NCBI RefSeq assembly: GCF_901000735.1
Contig: NC_081542.1
Coordinates: 23,389,093-23,453,092, forward strand
Reading direction: 5' to 3'
From: Corylus avellana
Lineage: Eukaryota; Streptophyta; Magnoliopsida; Fagales; Betulaceae
DNA: 64,000 bases
Below the pieces are notes generated by a model that saw only the letters and a list, made by a program, of their open reading frames with translations, made no database searches and was not told the DNA's origin. This document shows, piece after piece, positions 33,634 through 44,921 of this stretch. Position numbers and translations under genes: made by a program. Numbering within the stretch: position 1 is the first letter of the stretch; each line of letters opens with the position of its first letter.

Positions 33634-34641
33634 CTAAAAGAGAGGGGGCCCATGTGAAGATGAGGAATTGTGAGAGGAAGGCGGAATATTTCCATGCCCC
33701 CTTGTTCTGTATTGCCCAAATGAGTTTGGGGCAGAACGGTGCTGCCCATGTGAGGAATGGGTTCTCATGGAATTGAGATGCCGTCCTCTTCCACGATGTG
33801 GATTCCGGCCCCGTGAAGCAAGGTTGGCGGCGACAAGGAAAGTGTCGTTCCGGTGGTGTTGTTCGAGTCTGGTTTCGTGAGCTAGCAGATGGCCGAGCAG
33901 ATCGTCCATGGTGAGAGGTTCAATCCGGGTAGTCAAGGACGTGACGAGGGGGTCGTATTCGGGACCCAGTCCGGCAAGGAGCGACGTGGTGAATTCATAA
34001 TCGCTGAGTTTGTGACCGGCGGCAGCAAGGGTGGCGGCGGTTTGCTTGAGCCGTTGAAAATATGCTGTGATGGAGGAATTGCCCTTCTTTGCAGTAGCAA
34101 TTTCGTAGTGAAGCGTCATGGTACGAGCTCGTGAAGCTGAAGAGAAGGTGCGTGCTAGAGCAGTCCAGAGTTCTCGGGCAGTGCGGCACCCAAGGACTTG
34201 GGGCAGCAATTCTTCAGAGATGGTGGACATAAGCATGCTTAAAATAAGCTGGTCCTGACGAAACCACCGAAGTGTCTCTGGATCGTTGGAGATGTGGAGA
34301 GAGCCATCAATGGCGTTGGAGGTGTGAGGATGGGGAGGCTTGTTGGTTCCATCCACAAAAACATAGAGATCGTGACCTTGAAGAAAAGTTTTAAGTTGAT
34401 GGTGCCAAACCAGGTAATTGTTTTGGGTGAGTTTAGAAATGGATTGGGCAAAATTTGATAGAGATGCGGGTGATGGGTTTGAGTTGTTTGGGTTGTTTTC
34501 ATTTTGGGTAGGGGGAATGGGATTGGTGACATTCTGGGTAGAGGGGTTTAGGTTGTTTTCATTGTGGGTAGGTGAAATGGGGTGGGTGACATTCTCGGCA
34601 GAGGGTTGTGGGCTGGTTTCAGAGGAGGTGGATGAGGCCAT
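33634..34641 (-). CDS. gag: Copia Gag, 335 aa, separated by a frameshift from the zinc knuckle
   Basis: Starts MASSTSSETSPQPS and has the usual Copia Gag core: KLTQNNYLVWHHQLKTFLQG near residue 70, LILSMLMSTISEELLPQVLG near 130, ARELWTALARTFSSASRARTM near 155, and an Arg-rich tail RGRNPHRGRGRH. It stops at a TAG (33634-33636). The CCHC zinc knuckle (C-QV-C-GKLG-H-TAMT-C, 33613-33572) is downstream in the -1 frame. In most Copia elements Gag and Pol are one frame, so either a base was lost in the C-run at about 33644-33648, or ribosomes shift there. It forms the virus-like particle that packages element RNA. Confidence 0.85.
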   Translation of the reverse strand: MASSTSSETSPQPSAENVTHPISPTHNENNLNPSTQNVTNPIPPTQNENNPNNSNPSPASLSNFAQSISKLTQNNYLVWHHQLKTFLQGHDLYVFVDGTNKPPHPHTSNAIDGSLHISNDPETLRWFRQDQLILSMLMSTISEELLPQVLGCRTARELWTALARTFSSASRARTMTLHYEIATAKKGNSSITAYFQRLKQTAATLAAAGHKLSDYEFTTSLLAGLGPEYDPLVTSLTTRIEPLTMDDLLGHLLAHETRLEQHHRNDTFLVAANLASRGRNPHRGRGRHLNSMRTHSSHGQHRSAPNSFGQYRTRGHGNIPPSSHNSSSSHGPPLF

Positions 34642-34745
34642 TGGGTATGCAGTTTAAGTGTTTGATAAAACACTTCAGAGAGAGGAAGAAGAAGCAGAAA
34701 AAAAAAAGGAGACAACGTGGGTTGCTCGTTAGTGCTCTGATACCA

Positions 34746-35026
34746 TATAGGAGGAGATGATTGAAATAATTTTGCCTTGCTTATTTTCATTGATACGATG
34801 GGTTTATATACATGAGATTACATTTACATAATAGGAAGAAAATACAAATCAAATAAATGATTTCCATTTTAGAAGTAGCCGTTGCTGCATTTATTTTTGA
34901 TTGATTTGGGTTTCCTTGTTGATGGTAGCCGTTGCTTGATATGTGGTTGCCTTGATTTGGGTTTTAGCCGTTGCTGTAGTTTCCTTAGAGAGAGTGGTTT
35001 CTTGTTGACCACATGTAGGTTCAATA
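34746..35026 (-). repeat. Copia 5' LTR with adjacent primer binding site
   Basis: 281 bp; on the minus strand its inner end touches the primer binding site at 34745-34734, which matches the 3' end of initiator Met-tRNA over 12 bases. This LTR should hold the element's promoter, which would transcribe against the receptor kinase. Confidence 0.95.
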
Positions 35027-36255
35027 ATCAGAATGTTGCAATTTCAACTATCTTTAGTAAATGAGCTCACCCGTTTACCATTTATATTTTAGTTCATTGC
35101 TTATTTGTAAATTTTAAATGATGGCAATGTTTATGCAAGCAATGATTAGATAGTTCAAGCTCACCACTCGAGCGTATTTGTTAGAATCATTCTGTTTCAA
35201 GTATGGGAGAGGATAATGAAATTTGGTTTAAGTTGATTTGTTTTCACATTTCCACAAAGTTGTATAAAATTGAGCATATATCTTAGAATTAATTTCATTT
35301 CTTGGTATGGTACTCTCAAAGATCATCTAAAAACACTAGAGGCACTTAGATACAAAATTAAGAATAACTATTTTGTAAGATTCTGTCAAACTTCTCAATC
35401 TCGTTCTTTGGACAGAATTGAAAAACTTGGATCTGCAAACTGGTTTCTTTACCTTCAAACATATCAGGGCTGCCACTAACAACTTTGATGTTGCACATAA
35501 GATTGGGCAAGGTGGTTTTGGATCCGTCTACAAGGTATCCTAGATTTCATATTCCTTTCTCTTTTTCTTTTTTGTGAATGTTTTGCATGTATGCTCCTAT
35601 TTGATTTCTTTCATATTGGTAAGCAAAACTTAGAGGAAAACCTCATGTACATACCTGAAAATATATCTTTCTAATGCAGGGTATACTGGTAGATGGTACT
35701 ATAATTGCCGTTAAGCAACTTTCTTCAGAATCAAATCAAGGAAATCGTGAATTTGTGAATGAAATGGGCACAATATCTGCTTTACAGCACCCAAATCTTG
35801 TTAGATTGTATGGATGTTGTATTGAAAAAAATCAACTATTTTTGGTGTATGAATACATGGAAAACAATAGCCTGGCGCGTGCTTTGTTTGGTAAGCTTAA
35901 TGTTTTATTTTAGTATTTATGTTGACTTGAGAAAGCATAAGAACTTAGCACCGCAAATGGTCTATATCATGAACTAAGTTGATGAACTTCTCATTGGACT
36001 ATCCACAAAATATGCAGGTCCAGAGGAGTACCGCTTAAAATTGGACTGGCCTACGAGGCAAAAAATATGTGTTGGCATAGCAAGAGGTTTGACTTTCTTG
36101 CATGAGGAATCAACATTAAGAATTGTTCATAGAGACATTAAAACTTCAAATGTGCTACTCGATAGGGACCTTAACCCAAAGATTTCTGACTTTGGCTTGG
36201 CCAAGCTCCATGAAGAGGAAAACACCCACATCAGCACCAGAATTGCTGGAACAAT

Positions 36256-37229
36256 GTGAGCTACTTTTTTTCCTCTTTCTTTTATTATGGAGTCTTTTTG
36301 TGATTCTATTCTTCCTTTTCTTTTGGCCTCCCAAGTTATTGACTATCAGATAAATAGGAACATATATTGATCTGTATGTATCTATGAGATGCTTTCCTAA
36401 AAGCAACCCCAGACTTTACATCATTTAAAGTCTCTGTATATTTGAAAAGCTGAAACTGGAAGCAACTAATGTAAGGTACAAAGAAGCTGCTGATAAACAT
36501 TGTCGGTACAAATAATTTCAGGAGGGGGATATGGTGATGGTGTTTCTATGCAAGGAAGATTTCCAATTGGAACTTATAGCAAGCTCAAGCCAAGGAAATA
36601 TGGGCCATATATATATTTGAAGATCTACAACATAAGCATAAAGGCATTGAGTTGTAGACGTTTGGTATTCTATATCACTTTTCATTCAAAACTGAAACTT
36701 TGTGGGTGGATTCCGGATATATTTGGATCAAGTTGCTTAATCCAAATCCCCCATCATCTTCCACTGCGTCAAAGAGGCAAGAATTTATATGGTTAAGCAC
36801 TAAGCCCTACATCCAAGGGCAAGCTGGCAAGAAGAAATTCACTATCAATGGAAGAAATTACAAGAAGAGAGGTCTAGACACTTAGAGGAATGGTGTACAA
36901 CCCAAATACCCCTACTCTTACAATCCCACGCTCTCAGAATGTATTTAAACACCTAAACACACCTTGAAAGCAGCCCAAATGCCTTGAATCAAAGCTTTGC
37001 AAGAGATAAACCCTTGTAGAGCAAAACCCCTTCCTCTCTTTTCTCTTCTATGTCTCTCATGTGTATATATATAAAATCACACAGTGCATACAACTTATTA
37101 AAGAGAAAGACCACTCCTTCTTACACCGCTGTTATGGTCTATTAAACTCATTCTCACATCTCTAAGAATGTCTTTTCAAAAAGAAGATAGCAATAGAAAC
37201 TTATGAAATAAGCATGTAATATCACATTC
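36256..37229. other. no gene recognised; sequence replacing the receptor kinase 3' end
   Basis: After the GT donor at 36256 no further kinase exon follows. Open frames at 36500-36796 and 36700-36885 have no known domain and no splice context. The pyrimidine-rich stretch near 37035-37075 followed by 'gtatatatataaaatc' could be an LTR edge, but no partner was found. The contig ends in the gap at 37230. Confidence 0.5.
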
Positions 37230-37329
37230 NNNNNNNNNNNNNNNNNNNNNNNNNNNNNNNNNNNNNNNNNNNNNNNNNNNNNNNNNNNNNNNNNNNNNNN
37301 NNNNNNNNNNNNNNNNNNNNNNNNNNNNN
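37230..37329. other. assembly gap (100 N)
   Basis: Exactly 100 N; it removes the first exons of NPF copy 1. Confidence 0.95.
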
Positions 37330-39968
37330 AAGCTGTTCTCATTGCAGGCTGCTTTGAGTTTGCGGTATATATATGCTTAATATCCTCCATCCATCCATCA
37401 TCTTTTCTTCAATAGTATAGTTGAAAAAAAAAAACATACATGTCAAGACACCAGCTAAAATACTTGTCTTCTTGGAGAAATCTTCACTTACTTTAATATA
37501 GACCTTAAGACAAAAAAATACCCATATTTCCAAAAACAAAATACAAGTTTTGCACTATGCTTAATATCCTCCATCCTTCCATCGTCTTCTTCAATAATAT
37601 ATGTAGTTGGGGGTAAAAAAAAACATACATGTCTAGACACCAGTTTCAATACTTGTCTTCTTTGAAAAATCTTCACTAACTTTAACATAGACCCAAGTAC
37701 AACAAATACCCATATTTCCAAAAAAAAAAAAAAAAAAAAATACAAGTTTTGTAGTATGCTTAAAATCCTCCGTCCATCCTCAAAAATTACCCAAATTAAT
37801 TCAATATGCTGAATATTTTATAATGTGATGTTTAATTATCCTGCAGGGATTTGCAGTGTTGACAATACAAGCTCACTATCCCAAGCTAAAGCCCCCACCT
37901 TGCAACATCTTTGATCCAGCTGCTAGATGTGAGAAAATTGGTGGTGGCAATTCTGCAGTCCTCTTTGTTGCCCTATATTTGCTGGCTGTTGGTTCTGCAG
38001 GAATCAAAGCTGCATTGCCATCACATGGAGCTGATCAATTTGATGAAAAAGACCCAAAAGAGGCAAGGCAGATGTCCAGTTTCTTCAACTGCCTTTTACT
38101 AGCTGTGTGTGTTGGTGGTGCTGTCAGCTTAACTCTAATTGTGTGGATCCAAGATAATAAAGGATGGGACTGGGGCTTTCTGATCTCTTCCATTGCCATA
38201 TTATTGGCTGTGATTATCTTTCTCGTGGGATTGCCAATGTATAGAATACAAATTATTCAAGGAACCAGCGCCATCATTAGTATTATACAGGTTTGTGCTT
38301 TTGGTTTTGAAGCTATTAGCGACCACATCTAGTTTTGAGTTTTGAAGCTATTAGTAACGACACTAAACATTATTAGCGACGACTTTTGTTGTCATATTGA
38401 AGTCATTATAACCAATATTGACCGAGCATTTGCGATGACTTATTAGCGACAACTTTTAGACTTTTAGCCCGATCATGATTAACTTTTTTTGGTGCATAAT
38501 AAATATCTTCCTTTTTCTATGGATATTTCCAAATATGCACTGGTCTAATCCTAAACAAGGATTTAAATGCATTGATCAAGGTTAATTTATTTACTTTCGT
38601 CTCTTTTTCTTTTCAGGTGTATGTTGCAGCCATTCGCAACAGAAATCTTCACCTCCCTAGGGACCATACGGAGCTCTATGAGATTGATATGGACAAGGAA
38701 GCTGCTGTGGAAGCAGAATTTTTACCTCTCAGAGACGTTTTTAGGTTCTATCAGAATCTTTCATTTGCACCAAATTTTAAAAATGGGTAGAATCTGGACA
38801 ATATATCATTGGGCACATGTTCCTACGGGTGTCAATTTTTTACACGACCCGCAAATCTAACACAAACCCAATACAAAATTAACTGGTTAGAGTTCAAGGG
38901 TTTGACCCGTTTAATTAATTAAATATGTTAAGTTAAGTTTGACTTATATATATATAATTTTATATTCATATCTCGATACGACCTGAACCCGACAAGCAAA
39001 CATGAATTGCCACCCTCACATGCTCCTGTATACATTTCATTTCCATTAAAATTCATGCTATGATCCAATGCAGGTGTTTAGACAAAGCAGCCATCCAGCC
39101 AACATCTACAGGGCAGGATGGTAAACCAGATGCTCCAAATCCATGGAAACTTTGTAGGGTCGCTCAAGTGGAAAACGCCAAGATACTACTAGGCATGGTC
39201 CCAATTTTTTGTTGCACAATAATCATGACACTTTGCCTTGCACAGCTCCAAACCTTCTCAATCCAACAAGGTCTCACCATGAACACAAGCGTCACAAAAT
39301 CTTTTCACATCCCACCTGCCTCCCTTCCTATCATCCCAATCGTATTCATGATCGTCATAATCCCATTCTATGACCAGATCTTCGTTCCCTTTGCGCGAAA
39401 ATTCACCGGCATCCCAACCGGGATCACGCACTTGCAGCGCGTCGGAGTCGGCCTAATTCTCTCATCCATCTCCATGGCGGTGGCTGCTATACTTGAAGAG
39501 AAGAGAAAAGGTGTAGCCAGAGACCATAACCTGCTTGATGCAATCCCAGTTGTGCAGCCATTGCCAATCAGCACATTCTGGCTATCATTTCAGTACTTCA
39601 TATTTGGAATTGCAGACATGTTTACATACGTCGGATTGCTTGAATTTTTCTATTCAGAGGCACCAAAGGGCCTTAAATCCATCTCAAGTTGCTTCCTCTG
39701 GAGCTCCATGGCGCTAGGGTATTTTCTCAGCACCATATTGGTGAAAATAGTTAATGGTGCAACAAAGAATGTTACAAGAAGTGGAGGTTGGTTAGCAGGA
39801 AACAATATCAACAGGAACCATTTAAACCTCTTCTACTGGCTACTTTCTATATTGAGCTTGATCAACTTCTCAATCTACTTGTTTGTAGCTAAGAGGTACA
39901 AGTATAGGCCTCAGAATTCTGTGGACTCAAATGAGAAAAACGTTGGACTTGAGCAAAAGATAATTTAG
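37330..39968 (+). CDS. NRT1/PTR family transporter (NPF4-like), copy 1, 5' end in gap
   Basis: The end of exon 2 (37330-37364, [11 protein letters not shown]) follows the gap. Exon 3 (37847-38290) reads [56 protein letters not shown] and then membrane helices. Exon 4 is 38617-38744 ([19 protein letters not shown]). Exon 5 is 39074-39968, with [60 protein letters not shown] and SEAPKGLKS, ending [10 protein letters not shown]. Exon lengths and phases match copy 2, and no stop or frameshift is seen. NPF proteins are 12-helix proton-coupled plasma-membrane importers of nitrate, peptides or hormones; subfamily 4 includes abscisic acid importers. The substrate cannot be read from sequence. Exon 1 and most of exon 2 must lie in the gap. 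Confidence 0.85.
37376..37780 (+). repeat. tandem duplication of about 185 bp in NPF copy 1 intron 2
   Basis: The block starting 'cttaatatcctccatcc' and containing 'catacatgtc(a/t)agacacc' and 'tacccatatttccaaaaa' occurs at about 37376-37559 and 37560-37758; a third copy begins at 37759 and fades. Internal differences are few. A related start is present after exon 2 in NPF copy 2 (42612 on). Confidence 0.8.
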
Positions 39969-41740
39969 TCTTAAGTGCTGGTGATACTACAAAGAATGCA
40001 AATGATGATTTGGGGTTTTCTATTTGACATGTAATCTTGCCTTTGTTTGCTTGTTTTTTTCTTCTCTAGATTTAATTTGATGATATTGTAGGGGGGTTTG
40101 GGACATGCATGTATTTTGTTCATGATCATCAATGAACTTCAAGTGTGGCATATATAGTGCATTTACTTTCTCAAGAATTTGCTTTTCTATAACTTTATAA
40201 CCATTGAAATTTGGACAACAAAACATGTCGATTAAAGAGTCACAAACTAGAAGAGATTGTCTGACATTTCCGACGTGTAACCTACTTCCGTTTCAATCTA
40301 TCTTTACCTGAATGAAGCAACGGATCATAGATTCACATGAGTACACAAATCTGACAGACATGTCAAATGTTGCCACGTTGCGCCTGTGTCATCATACATG
40401 CTTGTTTCTTTGATTGGTGGGCTGATAAATATTGTCCCCCATATTCAAGAAGAAAAAGCAAGTAAATAAAAGATGAATACTACTATTCATATTAGAATTT
40501 CACACCAACTTTACATCGTGTTTAAATGGATTTTCGTGTCAAGTATTTAATATAAAATAAAAAATATTAACCATTTAATATAAAGCTGATATAAAAATCT
40601 AGTGTGAGGAATACCGTTACGCTAATAAAATTAAAAGGAGGCATGCTTTTAATTTATTTCCATAGGTTGGAATAAGCTTTGGATTTACTTCATCACTTTC
40701 AAGTGGGTTGGCTACCTCTCACGAAGGTACAACAAATTAAGATGACAATATGCCCACCAACACCACCAATATTCTACCAAAAGGAAAAAATAAGAGGATG
40801 ATGCTCCCCCTTGGCTTTACGAAATTGAAAAATCTCACTAGAATACAATCTTGAACACATTTTTTTTTTTTTTTTTTTTAAATTGGCAGAAATAAAAAAT
40901 TATGAGCAACTTCTCAGAGTTCCAAGGATTCATATCGTGCATGCATGCATAAATATTCCTCTACTTTTTTATTTTTTATTTTTTAAATAAAGTCGAAAGC
41001 AAAATTACTTCATGTTGTACAAATTAAAAAGCAACAACAAAAAAAAAAAAATACAAAATCAGTCCCCGTGATTTACTTAATTTACAATTAACTTCATGTG
41101 GTATCGAAATAAACTCAGAGATCTTTGAGATATGAAAAAAAAAAAAAAAATAGTTTCTATAGTCAAATTCCGTCTAATAATTTAACATATTTCATTATTA
41201 GTGCGACACTTACTTAATTAAACAGAACACATGTCATAGTTTTGTTGGCTCTAACGTTTCACGTTATCGAAATCTGTTAAGTTAGTAGACATAATTTCAC
41301 TGTAAGGACTAAATTATTTTTCTGGCATACTTCAGAGACCTTTGAGTTCATTTTAAAACCATAGGGAGTTCAATGCAAATCAGGCAATAAATCACATAGA
41401 CTGATTTTTCATTTTTCCCTAAAAAGTATCATAATTAATTTACTAGTATTAAGCATTCAAAAACCCAACCATTTCTTGAAAGGCTCCTCGGAATCTTTCT
41501 CCCAGAGAGACGGCAATTAATTTTCAGCAAAAGACAAACAAGCATAATTCAGGATGTTTAGGTCATAGGAATTGGTCAATATATATACAAATGAACCACA
41601 ATCTTAATTAGCACCAAGGACCAAAAGTGTACTCTAGCTAGTAGCCATGGTCTTTTGTTCTTCCATCTCTTCAATGTGTCTTCACATATTATTTTCTTGT
41701 TTTAGCCTTAATCAACTATCTTTTTTTGGTTTCTTTGTAG
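39969..41740. other. intergenic between the NPF copies
   Basis: No gene seen. The first 250 bp are the 3' untranslated region of NPF copy 1, similar to the text after copy 2. Poly-T at 40860-40878 and A-rich runs near 41040 and 41135 occur. A foldback element lies at 41049-41414. Confidence 0.5.
41049..41414. mobile_element. MITE with inverted ends
   Basis: Left end 'aaaatcagtccccgtgattta' region and right end 'taaatcacatagactgattt' are inverted copies of about 27 bp. The interior repeats 'agagatctttgagat' against 'cagagacctttgagttc' in partial mirror order. A-rich flanks hide any target duplication. No coding capacity. Confidence 0.55.
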
Positions 41741-41936
41741 GAGAAGCCTGAGCTCGTTGCAGGAAAGGTGGATTGGAAGGGCAAAGCAGCTGTGAAGAAC
41801 AAACATGGAGGAGCCAGAACAGCTTTGCTCATACTAGGTAAAAAATCTAACTTATATATATAGTTTGCATGCAGGGTGGTTGTTTACATACATATCTAGT
41901 TACAACTCTTTCTCATCATCAGCTTGTGAAACTACA

Positions 41937-42315
41937 GGAAAAACTTTACTTAATTACCACTCTTGATCTTTCATCGTTTTTTCAATTATATCCTTAAACT
42001 TTAAAAAGTATCAATTTAATGTATCCATCTTTCACTTTTTTTTCAATTTCATCAATCCATTAGGATTTTCCATTAAATCATGTCAAAATTTCAAAAATAC
42101 CCTATTTTTTTTTCATAGATTCTGGCATGGGTATTTTTACTTTTTCAAATTCCGTTAAATCCTTGTGATTTTTCTTTTCCTACAAAAAAAGGAGGGGTAT
42201 TTTTAGAATTGTTACACTCCTCCGATCCGCTCAGAGGATTGATACTTTTAAAAGTTTAAGGATATGATGATTACAAAAGTGACAAAAGATGAGGGATGAT
42301 AAGTGAAGTTTTCGG
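41937..42315. mobile_element. Mutator-type MITE in NPF copy 2 intron 1
   Basis: Ends 'ggaaaaactttactt' and 'aagtgaagttttcgg' are imperfect inverted copies. The flanks GAAACTACA (41928-41936) and GAAACTATA (42316-42324) form a 9-bp target duplication with one mismatch. The family resembles 10216-10689. Sequence near 42700-42900 begins with similar text and may be a truncated relative. Confidence 0.7.
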
Positions 42316-43050
42316 GAAACTATATTTAGAATCCATATTACAACATCCTCATGAGCTTTGGTTAAAGCAGCTTTCCATGGATGTTGTTTTACTTGTAGTG
42401 ACGTTTGGTTTTGAGAACATCTTGGCATTGGCGGTGAACTTGGTTACATACTTCAGTGGGGTGATGCACTTGGAACTTGCCGATGCGGCTAACCAACTGA
42501 CCAACTTCTTGGGCGCCATGCACATTCTCACCATTCTGGCAGCACTCCTTGTAGATGCTTATACCGGCAGATTCAGAGCTGTTCTCATTGCAGGATTCCT
42601 GGAGTTTGCGGTATGCTTTAAATCCTCCATCCATGCACCCTCATCATCTCCCTCAATAAAAATAACTATTATAGGTGAATGATTAAAAGTTATAACTCAA
42701 AGTTTATACGGAAAACTTTACTTAACGTCCTGAACTTTCATTACATTTTTAATTTATTGTATCGAATTTTTTATATTTTACAATTTCTCCAATCCATTAA
42801 AATTTTCTATTAAATACTAACGGACGCCATCGAAATTACCAAAATATTCCTGATTTTATTTTTTAAAAAAAATAAGAAAATAAAAGAAAAATAAAATAAA
42901 ATAAAAATCTTTGACACTACCCAGGGCAGCTAGTTCCTAATGTGACCCATGGGTCAAGTTTGACTTTTAATTAAGGGTAATTTGAAATTTTATAAAATTT
43001 TCATGGTTCATTTCATTCGTTTGTCATATAATTTAACCCTAAACCCAAGA

Positions 43051-43196
43051 AATGCTAAAAGTCACTCTTGTGTCCTTTTTGTGTCACTCTAAAAATGATG
43101 TGGCTTATAAAATCATCATTATGATTATAATTGATCAAATAGTAATTTTAGAAGCCACATCATTCTTGGAGTGACACAAGAGTGACTTCTAGCATT
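43051..43196. mobile_element. MITE in NPF copy 2 intron 2
   Basis: Inverted ends: 'aatgctaaaagtcactcttg' at the left and 'agagtgacttctagcatt' at the right, about 146 bp in total. A partial second copy with 'agtcactcttgtgtcattct' starts at about 43236. Confidence 0.6.
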
Positions 43197-44602
43197 ACTC
43201 AACTCTAATAGGAGGAGTACATATATTTTCTACAAGTCACTCTTGTGTCATTCTAACAATGAAGTGATTTTTAAAATCACAATTTGATTAAAATTCAATA
43301 ATGATCAATCACAAGCCCAATAGTAATTTTAAAAACTACATCATTTCTGGAGTAATGAAAGTTCAAAGAAATTTATATTTTATCTTCAAGAAACGGAGAC
43401 GGTTTCAAAATATATGCTAAATATTTGTGTATATATATATATTGTTTTTTAATTTTTGCAGGGATTTGCAGCATTGGCACTACAAGCTCACTATCCCAGG
43501 CTCAAGCCCCCACCATGCAACATCTTTGATCAAGCTTCTAGATGTGCGAAAATTGGTGGTGGCAATGCTGTGGTCCTCTATGTTGCTCTATATTTGCTGG
43601 CTGCAGGTTCTGCTGGAGTCAAAGCTGCATTGCCATCACATGGTGCTGATCAATTTGATGAAAAAGACCCAAAAGAAGCAAGGCAAATGTCCAGCTTCTT
43701 CAACTGCCTTTTACTAGCAGTGTGTGTTGGTGGTGCTGTCAGCTTCACACTAATTGTGTGGAACCAAGATAAGAGAGGATGGGACTGGGGCTTTGGGATC
43801 TCTTCCATTGCCATATTATTGGCTGTGATTATCTTTTCCACAGGGCTGCCATTGTACAGAATTCAAATTATTCAACGAACTAGCTCCATCATTAGTATTA
43901 TGCAGGTTTGCCAATCAAATCTTAGACCCTTCTGCTAGTTGTACCTAAAGAAAAGTTGGATCACCTTTTTCTGTGCTTATGGTGTATTTGCCATTGCGAT
44001 TTCATAGACAAAAAGTGTGATTATAAACCAAATTGCAGAAAATTGATTGTTTGGGATTATCTGCATTTTCAAATCATAGGTAAACTATGATTTTTAAGGC
44101 CAAACATTGAGTTTGTCAAACGCTTAATTGCGTTTTTAAAAATCACTTTTTCAAATCGCGCTTTTTGAAATCGGAAACCCAAACGGATTGTTAATCAATA
44201 TCTTCCTTACCTCTATAGATACTGCCAAATATGTGCTGGTCTAATCCTAAAACAAGGGTTTAAATGCATGGATCAAAGTTAATTTATTTACTTTCTTCTC
44301 TCTCTCTTTTTTCAGGTATATGTTGCAGCCATTCGAAACAGAAATCTTCACCTTCCTGAGGATCATACAGAGCTCTATGAGATTCATAAGTACAAGGAAG
44401 CTACTGTGGAAGCAGAGTTTTTACCTCACAGAGATGTTTTCAGGTTCTATCCCAATCTTTGATTTGCACTAAATTAGTTGGTAATTTTTTTAAGTTACAA
44501 CTTGGAAACTTGATACAAACCCAACACGAAATTAGTTGGTTAGGGTTGAACGGGGTCTGACTTGTTTAATATAATGGATTATATTAGGTTGACCTATATA
44601 GT

Positions 44603-44921
44603 TGTTGAAAATTGGAAACTACAAACCCTAAGAGAGAACACGGAAAAGGAAGAGAAACATACACTTAATTAATGGAGCACTTTGTAATCTTTTATTCAAC
44701 TTGATAAAATAACGTGCTTACATGGGTATTTATAGGATACAAATGATTCTTCTAATTTTTTCACATTAACTTCATTCATTTACATCTCATATAATTCTTA
44801 TGTAACTCTTATGTAAAATAACTATTGAAATACCAAAAGACATAACATCTTCAAGTTACTTGGATATGAAATATGAAAAGACTCAAATAAATGTTATTAA
44901 AATTAAGTTTATTATTCAACA
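44603..44921. mobile_element. solo LTR in NPF copy 2 intron 4
   Basis: 319 bp starting TGTTGAAAATTGG and ending ATTATTCAACA, so TG..CA with a short TGTTGAA/TTCAACA inverted end. The perfect 5-bp duplication ATAGT lies at 44598-44602 and 44922-44926. No internal region is left, as after LTR-LTR recombination. Confidence 0.85.

Larger units (their letters stand above)
30031..35026 (-). mobile_element. full-length Ty1/Copia retrotransposon, antisense in receptor-kinase intron
   Basis: 281-bp LTRs at 30031-30311 and 34746-35026 appear identical base for base by eye. They start TATAGGAG and end TTCAATA, giving the non-canonical TA..TA termini rather than TG..CA. The 5-bp target duplication ATCAG is at 30026-30030 and 35027-35031. 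Read on the minus strand, a primer binding site TGGTATCAGAGC (34745-34734) abuts the 5' LTR. A short G-rich tract (around 30312-30320) precedes the 3' LTR. Domain order is Gag, protease, integrase, RT, RNase H, which defines Copia. It sits in the intron between exons 29628-29759 and 35416-35534. Identical LTRs imply a very recent insertion, yet the coding region has two breaks. Confidence 0.95.
22041..36255 (+). pseudogene. LRR-malectin receptor-like kinase (copy 2), disrupted and lacking its 3' end
   Basis: Exon 1 (22041-22149) encodes a signal peptide (FIVLLILLRIC). Exon 2 (22469-22661) carries the N-terminal Cys cap. Mostly 72-nt phase-2 exons encode one LRR each: 24894, 25055, 25196, 25375, 25576, 25762, 25907, 26071, 26247, 27582, 27850, 28022. 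The malectin domain spans 28579-28955 and 29030-29223 (YYSLHINCGG; TVRLHFAEIVF). A membrane exon lies at 29628-29759 (IIAIGATVFVLCVIFMILGI). Kinase exons are 35416-35534, 35680-35890 and 36018-36255, with [30 protein letters not shown] and SDFGLAKL. Lesions: TAG at 22513 in place of Trp, exon 25576-25649 of 74 nt instead of 72 with a stop, a probable lost donor near 28376, and a frameshift at the start of exon 29030. Subdomains VIII-XI are absent after 36255. The family is the LRR-VIII group of plasma-membrane receptor kinases. Confidence 0.85.

Noticed and set aside
30167..34657. Numerous plus-strand open frames opposite the Copia.
   Set aside because: They are antisense shadows of Gag and Pol.
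36500..36885. Open frame starting near 'gggggatatggtgatgg', considered as a remnant of the next kinase exon.
   Set aside because: Beyond a few bases there is no match to the GYMAPEYA exon and no kinase residues follow.
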